Assembly (NCBI GenBank): GCA_031835245.1
Contig: JAVKOQ010000045.1
Location: 15,001 to 79,000, forward strand
Reading direction: 5' to 3'
Source: Balamuthia mandrillaris
Lineage: Eukaryota > Discosea > Longamoebia > Balamuthiidae
Length of the DNA stretch: 64,000 nucleotides
Shown here: in pieces, positions 21,718-32,329 of the stretch
Position numbering within the stretch: the stretch's first letter is position 1
How the letters are laid out: each line of letters starts with the position of its first letter
Translations under genes and position numbers: made by a program
The notes under the pieces: generated by a model
The model's database searches: none
The model's input: only the letters and a program-made list of their open reading frames with translations
Told to the model about the DNA's origin: nothing

Positions 21718-21990
21718 GCCCTCCCTCATTGCCAATGTAGTCTGTTTAATGGAAAAGCATGCGCTCCGGCCAACGAACCCGGCTGATGGCAGTTGTTGCG
21801 CTGTACACCATCTAAAGCAACTATAAATGAACGTTAATGAGGACAAGCTTTTGTCTCTTTCGTTGCTCTCCTAAGCAGAGATCTTCCACGTCCCTCATAT
21901 AATGAGGACCGGAGCCTGGGCGCAAAGACAGGAGATATCGTATTTAGACATGAGAGTAGACAAGAGATGCGTTTGTTGCCTGTCCTCCAC

Positions 21991-22045
21991 GTCGACATGA
22001 ATCTGTCGACAACAAAAGCCAGTCCATCTCCTCAGGCCGTCGACA
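21991..22045. promoter_or_regulatory. divergent promoter with three GTCGAC boxes
   Basis: Between the start codons at 21717 (minus) and 22227 (plus) lie GTCGACATGA at 21991, GTCGACA at 22005 and GTCGACA at 22039. The first two are 14 bp apart. No other gene is seen in this 510-bp gap. Confidence 0.5.
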
Positions 22046-22226
22046 AAAATACATCCGTGACGGCCAACTCCTCAAACAGATAGGAGAGCAACGTAAACTT
22101 GGCACCACCACCAGAAATTTCCCCCCACCCAACAGTTGGGCCAACACACCAGCCCCTTTTCCCACCCCTCCACGATTCCCCTTTTCCCCTCCCCCAAAAA
22201 AAAGGGGGATCCACCGCCCAACCGAA

Positions 22227-24634
22227 ATGGGGAACGCCGTCTACTACGTGGTGCAAACCCGTGGGGAAGCAGGCCCGACTGCTACCCCCACCTCCCTCCC
22301 CACCCCCACCACTCATACCTCCAAACGGCCCGTCGAGGAAGAGCAAGGAGAGGACGGAACCCTTCTACGCGTTGAAGCGAGGCAGCAGCCACCAGAGTAT
22401 TCTTCCTGTTCTTACAACTGTCAACGGCGGGGCGAGGCCAACGACACTATTCGCAATCATGGGCCTAGTGCTCCTTCTTCTTCTTCTTCGGCTGCCGCGT
22501 CTTCTTCCGTCCCTTCTTCTGCCGCGCAAGAAGTGACGGAACGGTCTGACGTTTTTTATTCCGACGAGAAAAAGAAAGGACAGCAGCAGCAAGCTTTGAA
22601 AGAGGGAGAAGAAGAAAACTCGAATCTCTTAAAATCCGTTGAGCTCAACCACTCGGACCTTTTTCTTTTTGCCTCTTCTTCTTCATCTGACTCTCGCCCT
22701 TCTTCTCCTTCCTCTCCTTGCTCATCATCAGCAGATTCAGTGTACATGTCAGCCACCAATTCTTTTGCTTCTTCTTCTTCTTCTGCCTCCTCTGCTGACT
22801 CTCCTTCTGCCTCTCTCTCAAACTCCTCCTCCATCCCGGAGATCCTGTTGGAGGAGCTACCCCCAACAACTGCCGACTGGTTTCTTCAACCCGCTCACCA
22901 ATTCCTCTTTGATGCCTCTTCTTCCTCCTCCGCTTCCTCTCACAACAAAAACAAGAAAGCGCAACAAAATAGAAAACCTATCCCACAAAAGAGAACTTTG
23001 GATTTGACAAGGGCCAAGAAGAAGTTGGAGGAAAAGTTAGGCTCTCCTTTGGAGGACGGTTGGTTCTTTGTGCATCGTCAAACGAGCGAAGAAGATGGAA
23101 CCGATGAAGAAGAAGGGCCGGTCGGAGAGGAGAAGAAGAGGAAGAAGAAAATGGTGCAAGTGACTTCGATCAGTTTGGAATTGGATGAGGAAGGACAGTC
23201 GCTTCTGTCTCCTCCTAAAATGGCCACCCTTTCTCTCGCTGAAGAGGAGTTGCTTGGAGAAGAACAAGGAAACGAAGGAAAGCAACTACAACAAAACTTT
23301 AAGTGTTATCCTTTTGATCCGCTTTGGAATACAACCGCAACAACCACGACGACAATGATGAAAGAGGATGAAGAGAATGGAAGAAATGAAGGCGAGACAA
23401 CAGGACTGTGGGGAGGTGCCATAAGTCACCTCTTTGGTTATTTCTCTTCTGCATTAAAACAACCTCCTGAAGCAACCAAACCAACTACAACAACGAAAGA
23501 GAACAATCACGAGACAACAGATAAGGAAGATCCAGAAGAAGAGGAGGAAGAAAGAGTGATAACAACATGGAAAACGAATGGCAACAAAGACATTCGATGC
23601 TTGCAAACGCAAGTGTCGATGCTGCAAAGTCAAGTGTTGGAGATGGATGAGCTCAGAGGACAAGTGACTTACCTGAAAGGCCTTTTAGAGGATCTCAGTT
23701 ACAATAGCAATGCTCCAACTCGTTCTTTGTCTACTTCTCTTCTCCCTCCTCCTTCTTCTCATCTTCTTCCCCCTCCTTCTGCGTCTTCCTTAGCTCCCCC
23801 TCCTCCATCTTCACTTCCTCCTCCTCCACCCCCGCCCCCTCTTCCTCCATCTTCTTCCTCCACTGCGCATTCAACAAAAACAACAAAAGATGGAAAGGAA
23901 GAAGGAGGAATTGGAGTAGCGCTAAAAGAACGATCAGCATTGAGAAAGCAGAGTGAGGACGGTGAGAAGAAGCAAAAAGAGGGAGCAGAAATGAAGAAAA
24001 TAACGGAGAAGATGAACAACATGACCATGAACGATTTGGAGAAAGTGATAAGAGAACAGATTCAAGCTTCAGATGTAACATCGGAGAACTGGGAAACAGC
24101 TGTCTCCAACTTTCTCAACTCTTTTCGCAATCACAACGAGCAGCTGCGCAAGTTATGCTCTCTTTACCCATTTCTTATTCGTACGATTTTTCTTTCTTCC
24201 AGCATTTTTGTTTCTTTTTCTTTTTCTGCTATCTTTTAACACAAAAACAAAACAAAACAAAAGGCAAACTTGCCCTAAAGCCAAAGTCGGCTTTCATACG
24301 CATGACGCTCTGGGAGAAGCATCTCTTTGCAGGGATGCCGCCCGCCGAGGCCCAACGATGGCGCCAACGAAAGGCTTTTGAGATTGAAAAGTTGGAGGGC
24401 AAAGAAGCCATTTTGGAGGAAGTGCAAAAGGTGAAGAAAGTGATGGAGGCCCAAAGACAAAAAGAAAAGGAGCAAAAGAAGCAGGAAGCAACAAAGAACG
24501 CCATGAAGGGCATGCTGGAGGAGTTGGAGAAGAGCTTCATGGCGAACCAAATGCGGAACGCACGGCAACAAGCGGAGGCTGAGCTCGAACAGCTCGAAGA
24601 AGGATCCTTGGAGCTGGATGAAGAGGATTTGTGA
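22227..24634 (+). CDS. proline-rich, low-complexity protein with C-terminal coiled coil
   Basis: Two exons (22227-24180 and 24264-24634) give 774 aa. The N-terminus MGNAVYY has a Gly2 that could be myristoylated. The first ~550 residues are mostly Ser/Glu/Thr-rich, with islands such as LEDGWFFVHR. A short heptad region (LQTQVSMLQSQVLEMDELRG) precedes a poly-Pro/Ser stretch (SSLPPPPPPPPLPPSSSS), as in profilin/SH3-binding actin regulators. The C-terminal ~200 residues are helical: MTMNDLEKVIREQI, ENWETAVSNFLNSF, then a long Lys/Glu coiled coil through both exons. The layout recalls formin- or WASP-like scaffolds, but no FH2 or WH2 sequence is visible, so function is unassigned. Minus-strand open frames over it are shadows. 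Confidence 0.75.
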
Positions 24635-24788
24635 GGAAGATTTCGACCAACTCCCTCTCTCCCTGCTTGGCTCTTTCTTCCTTCATTCCTTACATTTTTG
24701 TACATTCCAATCATGTTCTCTTTGTAAAAAAGGAAAAACGGAAATTTCGACAAATTGAATGGATGAAAATTCCAAGAAGATCTTTTTT

Positions 24789-24794
24789 GTCGAC
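24789..24794. promoter_or_regulatory. GTCGAC element upstream of zinc transporter
   Basis: GTCGACC lies about 155 bp before the transporter ATG in the 313-bp gap after the preceding gene. It differs from the common GTCGACA by the last base. Confidence 0.3.
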
Positions 24795-24947
24795 CGAGAA
24801 AAATACGGCGATAAAAAAAAAGTAGCGGGACTCGCAGCAAAAAAAACGTTCTCTCATTTATTGCTACTGCATTAAACAAATCATACGGCGGCTGTGCTGC
24901 GCTACGCTGGTCTACTACACGAGGCAACCTACCCCCGCAACCCTCCC

Positions 24948-26848
24948 ATGGCCATGCGCGCTTCTACGTCCTCTGGAGGTCAAACCGTTCGCGGAGGTCA
25001 ACAACAACAGTCCACTACAACGCCCACCATGTCCAGAAGGGCGGTAGCTCACGAGTACGTACCACGAACAAACATGCAAACTAACCAAAAAAAAAAAACT
25101 GATTGTTGGAGTGCGATTAACCCCTTTGTTGTTGTTGTTTTGTTGAATGTAGGAGAGGAGAGGAGAAGGATTAGTTTTAAAAAATGTTCTGTGGGAGAGA
25201 AGAGAGCTAAAAAAACCCTCTCCTCCTTCTTTTGTCAACCAAACGAGAGAATGAGGGAGGAGAAGGCGCGTTTGAGGGAAAGTCGAGAGACGTTGTTCAG
25301 CACACAGCGGTTCCCTCTTTTAACTTGGGTTTATTTCTCCACAGCAACAAAAAGGACAAAGAAGTTATTGCAGAGGACGCAGCAAGAGCTCTTCGTTCCT
25401 CTTCATCTGCTTCGCCTTCCACCACAATCGCTACCACTACCAGTTGGCAAGACAGCCCTCCTTCCTCTTCCCGTGGCGAGGATGGTGTTGAAGAGAACAC
25501 CGAAGACAGGACTGACTCCACCACAGACACTTCGGATGAAAGCAGCAAAACAGAGAGAAAGACAAAGACCGGAGGAGAACAGGAAGATGACGCGATGGTG
25601 CCTCTTGATGTCTTTGAGGACAGCGACAGGGAGGACTACCTTCAGAAACAGTTGGACGAGGCCCTGAGCCACATTCCAGGAAAGCGGTGGTACCGTGATA
25701 GCAACGTCTATAGGCTGTTGATCATGTTGTCCATGACCGTCAGCTTTTTCTTTGCGGAGCTGGTAGTCGGTCTCATGACGGACTCATTAGCTTTGGTCTC
25801 TGACGCATTTCACATGGCCTCCGACAGCTTGGCGCTGTTTGTTGGTCTCCTTTCCTTGCAGGTATGTGATGTTTTCTCCTTTCTCTTGCTATTCATTTCG
25901 GGCTGACGTGAAGAGTAAACAATGCAGTTGGCGAAGAAGCGGTCGGGAAGCAACAAGTACTCCTATGGATGGGCCAGAGCGGAAATCATAGGTGGTCTTG
26001 TCAACGGTGTATTTCTGCTCTCGGTAGTGTTTTTCATTTTCCTCGAAGCTATCGAGCGCTTTCTTGACCAACCAGGTTTGTCCCTCACAACGCAACAGAG
26101 AGGAGAGAGCAGGCAACAGAGAATAGAAGGAGAGTAGAGAAGGAGACAGAAGAAAAACAGTTCTCCTAACTTTATCTCTTTAAAGAGGTGGAGAATCCGT
26201 TGTTGATAGTTTATGTTGGAGCAGGCGGTTTAGTGATCAACATCATTGGCGTATTCTTGTTCTTGAGTGCGTTATCCTTTACGTTTATTTTGCTTTTGCT
26301 TTTTATGTTCTTTTTTTTGTTTTAGTTTAAAGTTTTAGTTTTTTTCTCTTTAATGTTGACTCTTTTAACTCTATCTCTCTCACTAAATAGAGCATGCTCA
26401 CTTGCACGGACATTCTCATGGCAGCTCTCACTCCCACTCTCACTCCGAGAGCAATGAAGAACATTCTCATTCCCATTCTCACTCTGGCCACTCCCATTCC
26501 CATCACTCTCATTCCCACAATGAGCATGGAGAACACGATGGTGAGATCGCGGAAGCTGCGTCCGCTAGCCATTCTGGTGCTAAACATAACTTGCATGGTG
26601 TGTTTCTTCACATTTTGGGAGATGCTTTGGGCTCAATCGCTGCTATCGCCAGCGGCCTCCTCATCCATTTTTTGGAATGGGAGCATCGCTTCTACATTGA
26701 TCCCATTTTGAGGTAATTATTTCATCCTGTGTCATGAACCTTGCTTTCTCTCTCCTTACTTTTTTTTTTTTGCGTGCTTGGAAACAAATAGTTGCCTCAT
26801 CGCTATAATCATCCTGTTCAGCTCCATTCCACTCGGTACGTTCTTCTT

Positions 26849-26895
<47 letters not shown>

Positions 26896-27504
26896 GACTC
26901 CATTTTTTCTTTTGTTTCTCTCTTCCATCAGTTTTGTCGTGCATGAGAATCTTGATGCAGAGCGTTCCAGCGGGACTTGACTTGGCTGATCTAAAGACTG
27001 ATCTTGAAAAGGTCATAACCATACTCTCTTCTAGCCTCCCTTCCTCTTCGTCCTCAAAACATTAAACTTGTATTTTTGTACACCCCAACAGATTCCATCA
27101 GTAATTTGTGTGCACGACCTCCACATATGGCAGCTGTTGGACACTAAGGTGATTGCCTCCGTCCACGTCCTCTGCTTCAAAGGAAGCGACTTTATGCAGA
27201 TAGCAAGACAGATCAAGCAGCTCTTCCACAACTACAACATCCACTCTGTCACTATTCAGCCCGAATTTACCTCCTACAGTGCCGTTCCTTCTCAGGTACT
27301 TTCTCTCTCTTTCTTCTCATTCCTCTTCTCTCTCTCTCTCATGCTCTCTTCCTTTCCTGTATGTTAACTTTTTCTAAATCAAAAAAGCAGCAAGACGAGC
27401 ATCAACACTTTGGCTGCATAATGCAGTGCGTGCAAGACTGCGACACAATCCCAGCCGCACAACTGGAGAAAGCTTCTTTGCTCAAAGGCGAAAAGGCTTT
27501 GTAA
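24948..27504 (+). CDS. cation diffusion facilitator zinc transporter (ZnT/SLC30 family)
   Basis: Nine exons (24948-25054, 25345-25861, 25928-26075, 26186-26266, 26391-26712, 26792-26835, 26932-27011, 27092-27295, 27391-27504) give 538 aa. TM1/TM2 contain [20 protein letters not shown] and the zinc-site motif [10 protein letters not shown]4 is followed by a long His-rich cytosolic loop (repeats of HSHSHS). TM5 carries the second zinc site, HILGDALGS. The cytosolic C-terminal domain includes VHDLHIWQL, the CDF dimer-fold signature. The family exports Zn2+ from the cytosol in exchange for protons, at the plasma membrane or into vesicles; the His loop and ~540 aa fit the ZnT1/ZRC1 group. The N-terminal 150 residues are an acidic, Ser-rich extension. 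Its stop codon is 7 bp from that of the convergent hydroxylase gene, and its AATAAA (27515-27520) lies within that gene's coding sequence. Confidence 0.93.
26851..26896. repeat. CT microsatellite in zinc transporter intron 6
   Basis: (CT)n on the sense strand, between the donor at 26836 and the acceptor at 26931. Confidence 0.9.
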
Positions 27505-27511
27505 GGCTCTA

Positions 27512-28657
27512 CTAATAAAACCACATGGTAAGCGCATACCTAGGTGCAAAGGAAGGCAACACTTCATGCTCCACCTGTCTGCTTTGGAAGATGACCACCC
27601 GGTCGGGCAACGGCGCCACATCTTCTTCCCTCTCTTCTGCTTCGTCTTCTTTTTCTTCTTCTTTTTCGGCGTCGTGGTAGTATATCCGGAGGTGGCCGCC
27701 ATCCTCTTCCTTCCAGGAGACGTTCATGTAGTAGAGCACCGTTATCCTTCGGGTTGCTCCCCCTTTGAAGGCATCCAAGTGTCTCACATAACGACTTCCT
27801 CCTGTTGCAAGGCCGAGTGAGAAGAGAAACAGAATAGAATTGGGAGCGGACGGTGACAAAATGTTTAGCCAACAAAGAGGAAAAAAGAAACGAACCACCA
27901 GGATAGCAAGCCAGTTGGACTTGAGTGCGGGCGGATGCAAAGTCGCAGGCCTCGTTGAGTTCCTGTTGGAGGGCTCTCATGCGTTCCAGCAGAGCCGAGA
28001 GGTGAGGGTGCTGTTGCTGCTCCTCAGTGCTCCCCTGGTTTGGTTCTCCTCCTCGAGCTTCCTTTTCCTCGTCCTTGTTGGTGCTGTTGCTGTGGTGGTG
28101 GCAGTTAAGCCACATGTGGAGGTCCCCTCGTACTTGGCTTTGCGTCCACTTGGCGTGGCCTTGGTTCATCCCTGCTTGCTTCAGCTTTCCTTGCATGTGT
28201 AACCCTTTTGCCTTCATTTTTTTTTTGGGTTGATGTTCGCTAGGAGGAGAGAAGGAAGAAGAAAGGAGGAAGGAGGGAAAAAGAAGGGAGAAGAAGCAAA
28301 AACAAAACCTCGTCCAAAACGAGTTGAACTTGATCGATGGAGCCGAGAAAGTTGTCTTTCACGATGAAGCCTTTCGCATCGAGAGCTTCCAGGTCGGCGC
28401 GCGTGAAGAACCGCAGAGAAGCGTCCGGCTTGAGGCGAGGCGTGAAGAGGAAAGGAGAGAGGCGCTCATGCGACGGCGTGCGAATGGTTTGCTCCAATGT
28501 GTCGCGGCCCAACAACGACAATGCCTTTTTATTATTATTTGTGTCTATCAACAAAAAAAAACAGAGCTGCAATAGTGCTTGCGTGAGTGCTCGTTACTTG
28601 AAATTTGAATGCTGGAGGCAGCAAGGACATATCTAGAGAGGCACCAGGCCGCCTCAT
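27512..28657 (-). CDS. EGLN/PhyA-type prolyl 4-hydroxylase (2-oxoglutarate/Fe(II) dioxygenase)
   Basis: Four exons (28657-28598, 28524-28309, 28211-27899, 27801-27512) give 292 aa. The catalytic core has the H-x-D iron ligands in RYVRHLDAF, then ITVLYYMNVSW, a GGHLRIYYHD strand, the distal His in VEHEVLPSF and the 2-oxoglutarate-binding Arg in PRYALTMWFY. This matches the HIF prolyl hydroxylase (EGLN) and Dictyostelium PhyA class. PhyA hydroxylates Skp1 in the cytoplasm and serves as an O2 sensor; that role here is inferred from family. The N-terminal KGFIVKDNFLGS matches the family's 'dkGyvVvDnFLG'. A Glu/Lys-rich insert (EKEEEKEDEAEEREED) in the core is unusual. The start exon is only 20 codons. 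The gene overlaps the 3' processing region of the zinc transporter. Confidence 0.9.
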
Positions 28658-28799
28658 CTTTTCTATTCTTTTATTTGGGTGCTTGTCCCATAATAAAAAG
28701 AAAATAACAAAAAAACTGATTTGCTCAGTTTCTGCACAAAATTTTATTATCCTTCGGAAAGTCACATCAAAAAGTGCTAGGATTTAAATGTATTGTCCA

Positions 28800-29160
28800 A
28801 GATCAACCTGCACTACATACCTTTTCAAGCCTCAACTCATTCACACTGACATCTATGGGCTAATGCAAATTCTCTCCATTGGTGGTTAATGATATTTTGT
28901 AACTTTCACTGATGACTATACAAGACCTATTTCCTCAAAAACAAAAATGAAGTCATGACCAAATTCATCAAGTTTGCTAAACTTGTCACAAACCAAATTG
29001 GTCTTACTAAGACTATTCACAGTGATGGTGAAGGAGAATATTTTGGCTACCAATTTAAAAATGCACTCATCCAACAAGGCATTCATCATCAATGCTCTGC
29101 TTCATATACACCTGAGCAAAACAGTGTTGCAGAATGAAAGACCTGTTCCATTATAGAATA
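28800..29160 (+). mobile_element. Ty1/copia-type retrotransposon integrase fragment (decayed)
   Basis: Plus-strand frames contain pieces of a copia integrase core in order: IHTDIYGLMQ.., TFTDDYTRP, IHSDGEGEYFGYQFKN (second catalytic Asp region) and GIHHQCSASYTPEQNSVAE (the Glu of DDE). Stops and frame changes separate them, and no RT, RNase H or LTR is seen nearby, so this is a ~350-bp scrap. Confidence 0.75.
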
Positions 29161-30420
29161 AGCCTTATATTGTTAGTTAAGTCCAACTTAACAAAAGAAA
29201 GGGGCAAATGATCAGAAAGGAGTGTATTTCAGAAGAAAGAAAGAAAAACAATAGGAGGGAATCTTTGTTGTTGCTTTAAAGTACACCAAGGGAAAGGGGC
29301 AAAGGAGAAAAACAGGATGAGGAGATACAAAAGAAAGGAGAGTTGAGGGTCTGGGACAGATTCAACATGAGGAGTCTAGAGATAAGTGTTGGTGATTTAC
29401 CAACAACTATGAAGTAAGAGAAAGAGACAAAGAGAAAGACAGAGAGAAAGAGAAAGACAGAGAGAAAGAGAGAGAGAAGACAGCAAAAGAGAGAGAAAGA
29501 GAAAAAGAGAGAGAGAAAGAGCAAGAAACAGAGAGAGAGAAATGGAAAAATGGAAAAGAGAGAAAGAAAAGAAGAAAGAATGTGATAAAAAAACAAAAAG
29601 TGCAGGTTAGGGCTAGCCAAAACTCTTTTAAAAAGGAAAGTGCTACAAAATAACAAGGTAGTGGACACAAGAGTAACCACAGGTTACTTACCAATAGAAC
29701 TTTGATCTTATTGGGGGTCCTTTTGGAAAACAGAATGAATTTTTGTTTAAGGTGATTCCCATGTTGTCCTTGATCTTCCCATGTCATTCTTCATTCACCA
29801 AAGCAAAAAGAAAAAAAAAGATATGTAATAATACATAATAATACAGAGCCAAGCAAAAGTTATAGCCTTGCTTTTACAAGCTCCATTTTGGTTAAGAAGT
29901 GAACCATTGCCAGGTTTCAAACTGTAGTTTGCATGGTTTTACTATTGTGTGTGCCCCTTCTTCTCTTTTCTTTTGTTTTGAATCTGTGTACCCAGTTTTC
30001 ACAGTCGATTTCTTTTTAATTGGCTTGTAGGAAGGCACCTCTTCTTTTTTGAATGAAGTTCTTCTGCATAAGGGAACAGTTGTGTGGGAAATGTGTAAAT
30101 GAGAGGGAAGATCATTAAGATAGCAAAGGAGATGGCCCAGCTTTACTCTTTGATTGAAGAAAGGCTTTGGAACAAAGAGGAGCATAACTTCAGTCCATGT
30201 CGGAAACCCAACAATTCGCGTCATTTTGACTTCCTGTTGACCTTTCCCTGGATACCCCAAATTCTCTCACCCCTTTTTTATTTTCCCTTTTTCCTGGCGA
30301 CACACTCAAAGCACACACTTTGGTCCACACCTCTTTTCTTGTGAATAAACCCAGAGTCGCTTACGTGCTGTCCCTTTCTTGATCTGCAGGGTTTATCCCC
30401 CATCAACATCTCCATTGGTG
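29160..30420. other. no recognisable gene
   Basis: A purine-rich stretch (about 29400-29600, GAGAAAGA repeats) and AT-rich sequence. The longest open frame (29892-30260, minus) has no family resemblance and no convincing gene signals. Confidence 0.5.
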
Positions 30421-30421
30421 A

Positions 30422-30531
30422 AATACAGCTGTATAAACAGGTGTCTAGACAGGTTTTTCCTATATATACAGCCCGCCGATCACCAAACAGGTTTTTCTGT
30501 ATTTCTGACGGCCTGTTTAGACAGCTGTATT
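30422..30531. repeat. 110-bp element with 20-bp inverted termini
   Basis: Bases 30422-30441 (AATACAGCTGTATAAACAGG) are the reverse complement of 30512-30531 with 19 of 20 matches. The interior holds further ACAGG-type boxes. The same boxes form a larger array at 37.2 kb. Confidence 0.75.
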
Positions 30532-30700
30532 AATCATTTTTCTGTATGCGATCACAAGATAGATAAGAGCAGGGTTCATATGGAGAGAAGAGATAACATG
30601 ACGGATAGGAGATTGTCTGCAAAAACTTGGGGTTTGAATTCCGTTCAATACATTCAAACCCTCACCTTCAGTTTTTCGCTCTCATCAGGTCTCTCTCTCC

Positions 30701-30709
<9 letters not shown>

Positions 30710-30782
<73 letters not shown>

Positions 30783-31260
30783 GATTCTTTTGTTGCAAAA
30801 TGTTTATTATTGAAGCATATCATGATGACAAGAGAAGAGTGTGACAGAACAGCTCTCTGTGATCCCCAAACACAAGTATTGCAGTAACTCCCTGGTGAGA
30901 AACAAGACAAGAGACAAGAGGTGAGCAACAAGCTACAAGAATAGAGGTAAGAGCTGAGAGAGGAAAGACGAGAGAGCAGAGAGCAGAGAGAGGAGAGAGG
31001 AGAGAAGAGAGAGAGGCAAGAGGTGAGAAGTGAGAGGAGAGGTAAGAGAAGAGGTGAGAAGAGAGGAGAGAGAGGCGAGGAGAGAGGAGAGGAGAGGTAA
31101 GCAGAGAGAGGCGAGAGGCGAGAGGCGAGCGAGAGGCGAGCGAGAGGCGAGAGGCGAGAGGCGAGAGGCGAGAGGCGAGAGGCGAGAGGCGAGAGGCGAG
31201 AGGCGAGAGGCGAGAGGCGAGAGGCGAGAGGCGAGAGGCGAGAGGCGAGCAAAGCAGAAA
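30710..31260. repeat. CT run and GAGAGGC minisatellite
   Basis: (CT)n at 30710-30780, a mixed purine tract at 30900-31090, then about 20 units of GAGAGGC (GCGAGAG) at 31090-31250. It follows the donor of paralogue B directly, so it probably lies in that gene's intron. The CT run at 30710 has C/T on the plus strand. Confidence 0.85.
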
Positions 31261-31313
31261 GAAGAGGGAGAAAAGAGAACGAGAAGAGAAGAATGAAGAA
31301 GGGAAAAACTAAC

Positions 31314-32075
31314 CTCTCTATCAAACGTGTGTGGCCATTGAAGAGTGCCTTGAGGGTTAAAAACTTGATAATTGACCCAGAGCTTGGTTTCCATCTTCTT
31401 TGGATCGTAGGACACACCGTGACCGCACGGGAGGGAGATGAGAGCATAGCTGCCACCTTTAAACTCTTTCCGACGAGGTACGTGCAGCCAGAATGCTGAT
31501 CCAACAAAATGTTCCTCGCTTGTCCATTCCACAGTACGCTCTCCAAAGATGTGCAAGTGGTACTCAAGAGGAATGGTTGTTTTGACAGATATGGGCAGTT
31601 TCTGTTTTGCCCGCAAAATGCGCTTCCGCAAAATCTGTGAGAGAGTACTGTTGACAAACCAAAGCACTTGTTCTTCAGTTACCACCAACGTTCTTGGTGG
31701 TGGTTGAACAATTTCTTCCTCTTCTCCTTTGACTTCTTTCTTTACACAACAGGCCGTCTGCTTCTACCTTCGAATTCTGCTCGTTCTTTTTTTTTAACAG
31801 CGTCGACATGAGAAGCAGTCATTTACCAAAGATAGGTAATTGTCTACAAATACGGCTGGATTTTTCTCCTGCCACGTAAGCTTTTCCGGCGCAGTGGATA
31901 AAGAGTAGAAACGAAAAGTCAAATTCTCATTTCTCAAGGTGGAAAACAGAAAATGTAAAGAGAAAAAACTGTTCAACAACGAAAATCGTTTTTTTGGGCT
32001 TGAGGTCCTTACCTGATATTTTTTGTTTCTCTCGTGATAGTCCTCCTCTCCGTCGCTCTCTGCTCTCTTTACCGC
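31314..32075 (-). CDS. unknown family, paralogue B (LQWP-motif protein), partial
   Basis: Three exons join in phase 0: 32075-32013 (21 codons), 31925-31827 (33 codons, with TFRFYSLSTAPEKLTWQEKN and PAVFVDNYLSL) and 31763-31314 (150 codons). The last aligns with paralogue A at 10 kb: EEEEIVQPPP, IFGERTVEW, RRKEFKGGSYALI, KLWVNYQVFNPQGTLQWPHTF. In both genes a splice donor lies within about five codons after LQWP. The next exon should lie below 31314, beyond the GAGAGGC minisatellite. The start exon is not identified; GA repeats at 32255-32320 lie upstream. No known domain. The intron between the last two exons contains a GTCGACATGA motif. Confidence 0.6.
31802..31811. other. GTCGACATGA motif in intron of paralogue B
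   Basis: One of four exact copies of this 10-mer in the window (also 2214, 21991, 58053). Confidence 0.5.
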
Positions 32076-32250
32076 CTACAGTAAGCTTTTCAGTTTTTCC
32101 TCCGTTTTATCTCGCTCTCTTTTCCAGGTTCCACAGGTATGTTCCTCTGCTCTCCCCCGCTTCTTACTACCCACTCTCTGCCCTTCTGGAAAAAGGAGCG
32201 ATGTGAATAAACTAGGTACCATTTCCTTCTCTTCCTCTCCCTCCCTCTCG

Positions 32251-32293
<43 letters not shown>

Positions 32294-32329
32294 GCTCTCT
32301 CTCTTTCGCTCTCTCTCTAAAAAAAAATT

